Positions 5,181 through 9,912 of a stretch of DNA of 9,912 nt are shown piece after piece. Within the stretch, counting starts at the first letter, position 1. Every line of letters begins with the position of its first letter. The notes below the pieces were generated by a model. The model had not been told where the DNA came from and did no database searches. It worked only from the letters and a program-made list of their open reading frames with translations. This stretch comes from PGZG01 sp040235405. Lineage in GTDB: Bacteria; Pseudomonadota; Gammaproteobacteria; Pseudomonadales; Alcanivoracaceae. The position numbers and the translations under genes are program-made. Where the stretch lies: the NCBI GenBank assembly GCA_040235405.1, contig JBECKT010000076.1:1-9912 (forward strand), written 5' to 3'.

Positions 5181-6542
5181 TTAGTGAGAGGCTTCGGGAT
5201 TGTAGGAAGGCATATTTTCCCCTGCAACCTCAGGGGCAACCATGAAGACATCATGCTCTTCGAGCTGTGCCTCCCTGAGCAGCCGCAGGAAGTGTACCCG
5301 GTTCAGGCGCACTCTGAGCAGAAGATTGCCGTCAGCATCATTTTGTTCGGCCAAAACTTCGCCCGCATCATGCAGGCGCGCCCGCAATCGACCCGCCTCA
5401 ACCGGTGGCAAACGAATCCAGCGATCGACCCAGTCCGCCGCCAGGCGCTCGGCCATGGCCTGATGCAAAAGCTCGATGCCGGCGCCGGTGACCGCTGACA
5501 ACCATACCCGAATCGCTCTGCCCTCGTCGTCGCGGTCGATCCGCGGCGGCGTATCAAGCAGATCTATCTTGTTGAATACATGCAGGAAAGGAACGGTATC
5601 TGCACCGATCTCCGCCAAAACGCCTTCGACCGCGGCAATATTCTCATCGCGCTCGTCGCTGACCGAGTCAGTGACATGCAGCAACAGGCCGGCACTGAGG
5701 GTTTCTTCCAGTGTGGCACGGAACGCCTGCACCAGCCGGTGCGGCAGATGGCGAATAAAGCCGACGGTATCGGCCAGAATGGTCGGCCCTACACCGGGGA
5801 TGCGGACCTTGCGCAGGGTCGGATCCAGCGTCGCAAACAACTGGTCAGCAACATAAACGTCGGCGTTGGTAAGCCGGTTGAACAGGGTTGACTTGCCAGC
5901 GTTGGTATAACCGACCAGTGACACCAGCGGCGTTTCCGCTCGTGCCCGGGCGCGCCGCCCCTGGGCGCGCTGGCTGCGCACCTTGCCGAGCCGGGCCTCA
6001 ATGGCGCGAACCCGCTCACGGACCAGACGACGGTCAGTTTCCAGCTGGGTTTCCCCCGGACCACGCAGACCGATACCACCTTTTTGCCGCTCAAGGTGGG
6101 TCCAGCCGCGCACCAGTCGGGTTTGCATGTGGCGCAGTTGCGCCAGCTCGACCTGCAAGCGGCCTTCATGGGTGCGGGCACGCTGGGCAAAAATATCCAG
6201 AATCAGACCGGTGCGATCGAGCACCCGGGTTTTGACCACCCGCTCGATATTGCGCTCCTGGGCCGGGGTCAGGGCATGATTGAACAGCACCACGTCGATT
6301 TCGTGTTCGGTGACCAGATCGGCGATTTCTTCGGCCTTGCCGGAGCCGACATAGAGGGCGGCATCGGGTCGGTCGCGACGGCCGGTCACTTGCAGGATCG
6401 GCAACACACCGCTGGAGGACACCAGATGGTGAAATTCGTCGAGGTCTTCGCGGCCGGCGCCGTCGGGCAAATCGATATGTACCAGCAAGGCCCGTTCACC
6501 TGCGTCGGTGCGGGTGGCTTCAGTGCGGTCAAACAAATCCAT
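5181..6542 (-). CDS. hflX: HflX, ribosome-associated GTPase
   Basis: HflX is a GTPase of the OBG-HflX group that binds the 50S subunit and splits stalled or stress-inactivated ribosomes. With a start at ATG 6542 it has 453 residues. The N-terminal HflX domain is followed by the glycine-rich linker segment RGPGETQLETDRR. The G domain contains the P-loop GYTNAGKST (211-219), DTVG (258-261), NKID (324-327) and the SAVTG motif (about 349-353). A C-terminal extension follows. A TTG at 6545 lies in frame just before the ATG. I prefer the ATG because GAGG at 6550-6553 is 7 nt from it but only 4 nt from the TTG. A hairpin with T tracts lies directly upstream, so levels may differ from those of hfq. 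All nucleotide-binding motifs are intact. Confidence 0.96.
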   Translation of the reverse strand: MDLFDRTEATRTDAGERALLVHIDLPDGAGREDLDEFHHLVSSSGVLPILQVTGRRDRPDAALYVGSGKAEEIADLVTEHEIDVVLFNHALTPAQERNIERVVKTRVLDRTGLILDIFAQRARTHEGRLQVELAQLRHMQTRLVRGWTHLERQKGGIGLRGPGETQLETDRRLVRERVRAIEARLGKVRSQRAQGRRARARAETPLVSLVGYTNAGKSTLFNRLTNADVYVADQLFATLDPTLRKVRIPGVGPTILADTVGFIRHLPHRLVQAFRATLEETLSAGLLLHVTDSVSDERDENIAAVEGVLAEIGADTVPFLHVFNKIDLLDTPPRIDRDDEGRAIRVWLSAVTGAGIELLHQAMAERLAADWVDRWIRLPPVEAGRLRARLHDAGEVLAEQNDADGNLLLRVRLNRVHFLRLLREAQLEEHDVFMVAPEVAGENMPSYNPEASH

Positions 6543-6558
6543 CAAGGCGCCTCAGCAC

Positions 6559-6585
6559 AAAAAGCCACGCATGGCGTGGCTTTTT
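6559..6585. terminator. Bidirectional intrinsic terminator in the hfq-hflX gap
   Basis: A perfect 7-bp stem (GCCACGC at 6564-6570, GCGTGGC at 6574-6580) closes a 3-nt loop and is flanked by five A on the left and five T on the right. It therefore reads as a terminator on both strands. On the minus strand it follows the hfq stop by about 30 nt and ends only a few bases before the hflX ribosome binding site. Confidence 0.7.
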
Positions 6586-6614
6586 GCAGGTTCAGTAATC
6601 CGCTGTACCGGGAA

Positions 6615-6884
6615 TCAGTCAGCGTCGTAATCGTCATCCACCGGCAGGCCGTTGGCACCGACTGCAGGTGCAGTACTGCGCGGATTACGCGCCGGAACGA
6701 CGGTAGAAATCGCATGCTTGTATACCATCTGACTGACGGCATTCTTCAGCAACACCACGTATTGGTCAAAGGATTCAATCTGGCCCTGCAGCTTGATGCC
6801 GTTGACGAGAAAAATAGAAACCGGAATACGCTCTTTCCGCAGGGCGTTCAGGAAAGGGTCTTGTAGCGAGTGCCCTTTTGACAT
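6615..6884 (-). CDS. hfq: RNA chaperone Hfq
   Basis: Hfq is the hexameric Sm-like RNA chaperone that pairs small RNAs with mRNAs. The product has 89 residues. The Sm1 and Sm2 motifs are complete: QDPFLNALRKERIPVSIFLV begins at Gln8, and VYKHAISTVVP starts at 54. The proximal-face residues Gln8, Lys56 and His57 are present. The rim patch reads RKER (16-19), against RRER in E. coli. Position 25 is Phe and position 42 is Tyr, the reverse of E. coli. The tail (67-89) is short and ends in the acidic DDDYDAD, comparable to the acidic C-terminal tip that competes with RNA in other Hfq proteins. The ATG at 6884 has an excellent AAGGAG (6893-6898) 8 nt upstream, which rules out an in-frame 18-residue extension. 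It sits 111 nt after miaA. Confidence 0.98.
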   Translation of the reverse strand: MSKGHSLQDPFLNALRKERIPVSIFLVNGIKLQGQIESFDQYVVLLKNAVSQMVYKHAISTVVPARNPRSTAPAVGANGLPVDDDYDAD

Positions 6885-6892
6885 GGCGGTAA

Positions 6893-6898
6893 CTCCTT
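6893..6898 (-). promoter_or_regulatory. Strong ribosome binding site of hfq
   Basis: AAGGAG on the minus strand, 8 nt before the ATG at 6884, is the best Shine-Dalgarno match in the window and fixes the hfq start. In other bacteria this region is where Hfq or CsrA can act on hfq mRNA. I see no clear A-R-N repeat or GGA hairpin here that would show such control. Confidence 0.85.
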
Positions 6899-6995
6899 GG
6901 ATGATCCTGAAAAAGTGGGTGCCCAGCACTTCGGGCAAGTCATAACAAAACCTTGGATCAGCGCAGCTATTGGCTTCCGCGCCTGCTGCTCGGGC

Positions 6996-7976
6996 TCAAC
7001 TAAACACCGAATCCGGCAAGGGCGCAAGCCGGCTTTCCAGCTGCTCTATCAGGTCGGGGGCGTCACTGTCGAACCACTGCAGACCCGGCCAGCCGCGCAA
7101 CCAGGTGAACTGGCGCTTGGCTAACTGGCGAGTGGCGATAATGCCGCGCTCGACCATCTCTTCATATCCGTACCGGCCATCCAGATAATCCCAGACCTGA
7201 CGGTAACCGACTGCCTTGATCGCCGGCAGTTCCCGGTGCAGATCCGCACGTTGCCGCAACCTCTCCACCTCAGCCACCAGGCCCTGTTCAAGCATGGCGC
7301 GAAAGCGGCTCGCGATGCGTTCGTGCAGCAGCGCCCTCGATCCCGGTGCCAATGCGAAACAGTTCGTAGTATAGGGAAACGGCGGCACGGCGCCGCCTTC
7401 CGTGTCCGACAATGCAACAGATTGCTGACGGCGATGCAGGGTCGACAGCGGCTCGCCGGTGATCCGGTAGACCTCCAGCGCCCGCTGCAGGCGCTGGCCA
7501 TCATTCGGCTTCAGCCTGGCTGCGGTTTCCGGGTCCACCTCGGCGAGCAGACGATGCACCTCCGGCCAGCCATGCTCGCGGGCAATGGCATCGATATCCG
7601 CCCGCACCGCCGGATCCGCCGCCGGCAGGTCGGCCAGCCCCTGCTGCAGCGCCTTGAAATACAACATGGTGCCGCCCACCAGCAGCGGCACCCGGCCAGC
7701 GGCATGGATCTCGGCGATTTCACGCAACGCGTCTGCGCGAAAGCGTGCTGCGGAATAGGGTTCGGCCGGATCAAGAAAGCCGAGCAGCCGGTGCGGCGCC
7801 CTGGCCAGCACCTCCGGCTCCGGCCGGGCGGCGCCGATTTCCAGCCCCTGATACACCAGCGCGGAGTCGACGTTGATAATCTCCAGCGGCAGGCGCTGGA
7901 CCAGCTCGACCGCCGCACCGGTCTTACCGGAGCAGGTCGGCCCCATCAGGAACACCACCGGCTTCAATGCAGCCAT
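6996..7976 (-). CDS. miaA: tRNA dimethylallyltransferase
   Basis: MiaA transfers a dimethylallyl group from DMAPP to N6 of A37 in tRNAs that read codons starting with U, the step before MiaB methylthiolation. The product has 326 residues, within the usual 310-330. Motifs are the P-loop-like GPTCSGKT (12-19, with Cys where Ala is common), DSALVYQGLEIG (36-47, with Asp36), GGTMLYFK (100-107), the NDGQRLQRALEVYRITGEPLS region, and the C-terminal ATRQLAKRQFTWLRG helix. I chose the ATG at 7976 because it starts 1 nt after the mutL stop and gives a family-length N-terminus. A 40-residue extension inside mutL is possible but does not look like MiaA. Translation is probably coupled to mutL. The 111-nt gap to hfq shows no clear promoter. 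Confidence 0.97.
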   Translation of the reverse strand: MAALKPVVFLMGPTCSGKTGAAVELVQRLPLEIINVDSALVYQGLEIGAARPEPEVLARAPHRLLGFLDPAEPYSAARFRADALREIAEIHAAGRVPLLVGGTMLYFKALQQGLADLPAADPAVRADIDAIAREHGWPEVHRLLAEVDPETAARLKPNDGQRLQRALEVYRITGEPLSTLHRRQQSVALSDTEGGAVPPFPYTTNCFALAPGSRALLHERIASRFRAMLEQGLVAEVERLRQRADLHRELPAIKAVGYRQVWDYLDGRYGYEEMVERGIIATRQLAKRQFTWLRGWPGLQWFDSDAPDLIEQLESRLAPLPDSVFS

Positions 7977-7977
7977 G

Positions 7978-9801
7978 TTAGCGGCCCCGCATGAACAGGC
8001 GGTCAAGATCCTTGAGCGACATCTGTGTCCAGGTTGGTCGGCCGTGATTACACTGGCCGCTGCGTTCAGTCGCTTCCATATCACGCAACAACGCATTCAT
8101 TTCGGCAATGGTCAGGCGACGGTTAGCGCGCACGCTGCCATGACAAGCCATGGTCGACAGCAATTCATCCAGCACCGCTTCAATCCGGCTGCTGCTACCG
8201 TGGGTCAGCAGGTCAGACAGCACATCGCGCACCAGTGCTTCGTGATTGGCATCGCGCATCAGCGCCGGCACTTCGCGCACGCTCAGGGTTTCCGGACCAG
8301 CGCGCTCAATGACAAAACCGAGCCGCTCAAACACTTCCGGAGACTGTTCGGCAAAATCCGCCTCACGCGTGGATACCGCCATCGACAGCGGCACCAGCAA
8401 CGGCTGGCTGCGCACCTTGTCTTCCGCCCAGGCTGACTTCAGCCGCTCATAGGTAATCCGTTCGTGGGCGGCGTGCATATCCACCAGCACCATGCCTTCG
8501 ACGTTCTCGGCGAGAATAAAAATGCCGTGCAGCTGGGCAACGGCAAAGCCGAGCGGCGGGGCGACATCATCAGCCGCCGGGATCATCGCCGGGGCAGCAA
8601 AAGACGACGCGGATTCGGCCACACCTGGCCGCACCAGATCCGCATATTGCGCTGCCTGCGTCATGCCCTCGCCGGTGAAAGACGGGCGCGGCGCCATCGG
8701 TGTGCCGAGGGCCAAGCCGGATTGCTCCGACAACGCCGGCATGGACTGCGACAACGGCTCACTCATTGCACTACGCTGCGGCGCCGGCTCACTGCCGGGG
8801 CGAACCTCAGCAATGGCACGATGCAACGACCGATAGAGAAAATCATGGACCATGCGCTGCTCGCGGAAACGCACTTCATGCTTGGTCGGATGCACGTTAA
8901 CGTCGACCTGAGCCGGATCCAGTTCGAAGAACAGTACATAGGCCGGGTGCCGGCCGTGATACAGCACATCCTGATAAGCCTGGCGCACCGCATGGCTGAC
9001 CACGCGATCACGAATCACCCGGCCGTTGACGAAAAAATATTGCAAATCCGATTGGGCTCGGGAGAAAGTCGGCAAACCAAGCCAGCCATGCAGACGCAAG
9101 CCGCCGTGCTCGATATCCACCGCAACCGATTGCTCCATAAAGGCGCTGCCACACAAGCGGGCAATACGCTGGGCACGATGGGCATCACTGGTGGCCGCCG
9201 GCAACTGGTGCACGACTTTCTGGTTATGCACCAGACGAAACGCCGTGCTGAATTCACTCAGAGCGATACGGCGAAACACTTCTTCGAGATGATTGAATTC
9301 GGTTTTCTCGGCACGCAGGAAACGACGCCGTGCCGGCGTGTTAAAAAACAAATCGCGCATTTCTACCGTGGTGCCACGCGGATGCGCCGCCGGCTGTACC
9401 TGCGCGGCCATATCGCGACCTTCCACCGACACCTGCCAGCCTTCCGGGTTATCCGCCACGTTTGATGTCATGGTCAGACGCGACACCGAGCTGATCGCCG
9501 CCAGCGCCTCGCCACGAAAGCCGAGCGAGCCAATCGCTTCCAGATCATCAAGCGTGCGGATCTTGCTGGTGGCATGACGCGACAGCGCCAGCGGCAAGTC
9601 ATCGGCACCAATGCCACTGCCGTTATCGCGCACCCGAATCAGCTTGACGCCGCCCTGCTCGGCATCGACATGAATCTGGTCGGCGCCAGCGTCGAGGGCA
9701 TTTTCCAGCAATTCCTTGACCACGGATGCCGGCCGCTCGACCACCTCGCCGGCGGCGATCTGGTTGGCAAGACGCGGATCAAGCAGCTGAATGCGCGACA
9801 C
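7978..9801 (-). CDS. mutL: DNA mismatch repair protein MutL, endonuclease type
   Basis: MutL links mismatch recognition by MutS to strand incision. The 607 residues hold an N-terminal GHKL ATPase: VVKELLENALDAG (27-39, catalytic Glu30), DNGSGI (59-64) and GFRGEAL (94-100). A Pro/Ser/Ala-rich linker spans roughly 335-420, and the C-terminal dimerisation domain follows. That domain contains DMHAAHERITYE (441-452), which fits D(Q/M)HA(X)2E(X)4E of nicking MutL proteins. The accessory metal-site motifs ACHGSVR and CNHGRP, and the final FMRGR (FxR), are also present. E. coli MutL lacks this motif, so MutH-independent repair is inferred. The start is GTG at 9801 with GGGGA 5 nt upstream; the protein then begins SRIQLLDPRLANQIAAGEVV as in the family. 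No amiB end is visible before it. Confidence 0.97.
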   Translation of the reverse strand: MSRIQLLDPRLANQIAAGEVVERPASVVKELLENALDAGADQIHVDAEQGGVKLIRVRDNGSGIGADDLPLALSRHATSKIRTLDDLEAIGSLGFRGEALAAISSVSRLTMTSNVADNPEGWQVSVEGRDMAAQVQPAAHPRGTTVEMRDLFFNTPARRRFLRAEKTEFNHLEEVFRRIALSEFSTAFRLVHNQKVVHQLPAATSDAHRAQRIARLCGSAFMEQSVAVDIEHGGLRLHGWLGLPTFSRAQSDLQYFFVNGRVIRDRVVSHAVRQAYQDVLYHGRHPAYVLFFELDPAQVDVNVHPTKHEVRFREQRMVHDFLYRSLHRAIAEVRPGSEPAPQRSAMSEPLSQSMPALSEQSGLALGTPMAPRPSFTGEGMTQAAQYADLVRPGVAESASSFAAPAMIPAADDVAPPLGFAVAQLHGIFILAENVEGMVLVDMHAAHERITYERLKSAWAEDKVRSQPLLVPLSMAVSTREADFAEQSPEVFERLGFVIERAGPETLSVREVPALMRDANHEALVRDVLSDLLTHGSSSRIEAVLDELLSTMACHGSVRANRRLTIAEMNALLRDMEATERSGQCNHGRPTWTQMSLKDLDRLFMRGR

Positions 9802-9825
9802 AGGGTTCCCCGATTAAAAGCAAAT

Positions 9826-9853
9826 AAGATAAACACAGAGCCTGCATCAACAA
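9826..9853 (-). promoter_or_regulatory. Weak promoter candidate for mutL
   Basis: On the minus strand TTGTTG (9848-9853) and TATCTT (9826-9831) are separated by 16 nt, with the expected start about 20 nt before the GTG of mutL. The matches are partial (three and four of six). The stretch is AT-rich compared with the flanking sequence, which is the main other support. Confidence 0.25.
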
Positions 9854-9879
9854 ACCTCTGCAAAACCGTGGTGGCTGTC

Positions 9880-9912
9880 GTAGGAGCGGGGGGCCGGCCG
9901 CCCGGGGTGGGG
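9880..9912. repeat. GC-rich palindromic tail, possible REP-type element start
   Basis: GTAGGAGCGGG at 9880-9890 resembles the head of REP-type palindromes common in pseudomonads and xanthomonads. It runs into GGCCGGCC (9892-9899) and G/C-only sequence that stops at the window edge. The element is incomplete, and the last bases could equally be poor-quality sequence. Confidence 0.25.

Noticed and set aside
6910..6937. Terminator-like hairpin upstream of hfq
   Set aside because: The stem is only 5 bp with an 8-nt loop, and the T tract starts 5 nt after the stem. It is too weak to call.
6885..6938. Longer Hfq start 18 codons upstream
   Set aside because: The strong AAGGAG at 6893-6898 lies inside the extension and serves the ATG at 6884.
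7977..8096. Longer MiaA start 40 codons upstream inside mutL
   Set aside because: The extension is Cys/Arg-rich shadow sequence of mutL, and the ATG at 7976 gives the usual N-terminus.

Overview
The window is a housekeeping block from a high-GC gammaproteobacterium. On the minus strand, read right to left, the order is mutL - miaA - hfq - hflX - hflK - hflC - hisZ - purA. This order, together with a hisZ gene next to purA and a MutL carrying an endonuclease-type C-terminal motif, resembles the pseudomonad/oceanospirillal branch more than the enterobacteria. I cannot name the genus from the sequence alone.

Region 9802-9912 (right edge) is upstream of mutL. It holds a weak promoter candidate and a GC-rich palindromic tail, and no amiB end is visible there. 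Region 5181-9801 holds mutL, miaA, hfq and hflX: mismatch repair, tRNA A37 prenylation, the sRNA chaperone, and the ribosome-associated GTPase. mutL and miaA are 1 nt apart. hfq has the strongest ribosome binding site in the window and is followed by a hairpin with T tracts in the hfq-hflX gap. Region 3127-5159 holds hflK and hflC, which overlap in TGATG and encode the membrane complex that modulates FtsH. Region 516-3011 holds hisZ and purA, 27 nt apart. Between hflC and hisZ, where related genomes often have a DUF2065 (yjeT-like) gene, there are only 115 nt. They contain two interlocked perfect inverted repeats, a terminator-like hairpin, and a plausible promoter for hisZ-purA.

The left edge (1-503) is the non-routine part. 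Bases 1-311 hold no convincing protein gene. They contain two copies of a 19-nt sequence that looks like the 3' end of a tRNA-Leu gene (acceptor strand plus ACCA). Each copy is followed by a different intrinsic terminator, but neither has an intact tRNA body. An extended -10 promoter candidate precedes the first copy, so a ~105-nt RNA is possible. The second copy closes a 7-bp stem over a region with mutually exclusive hairpins. Just 6 nt after the second terminator lies the ribosome binding site of an unrecognised 63-residue protein with a signal peptide and one membrane segment. That gene converges on purA with a 12-nt gap.

I did not find a CRISPR array, transposase, defence system or other clearly new system. 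The best leads are the tRNA-Leu remnants with the small membrane protein at the left edge, and the interlocked repeats upstream of hisZ-purA.
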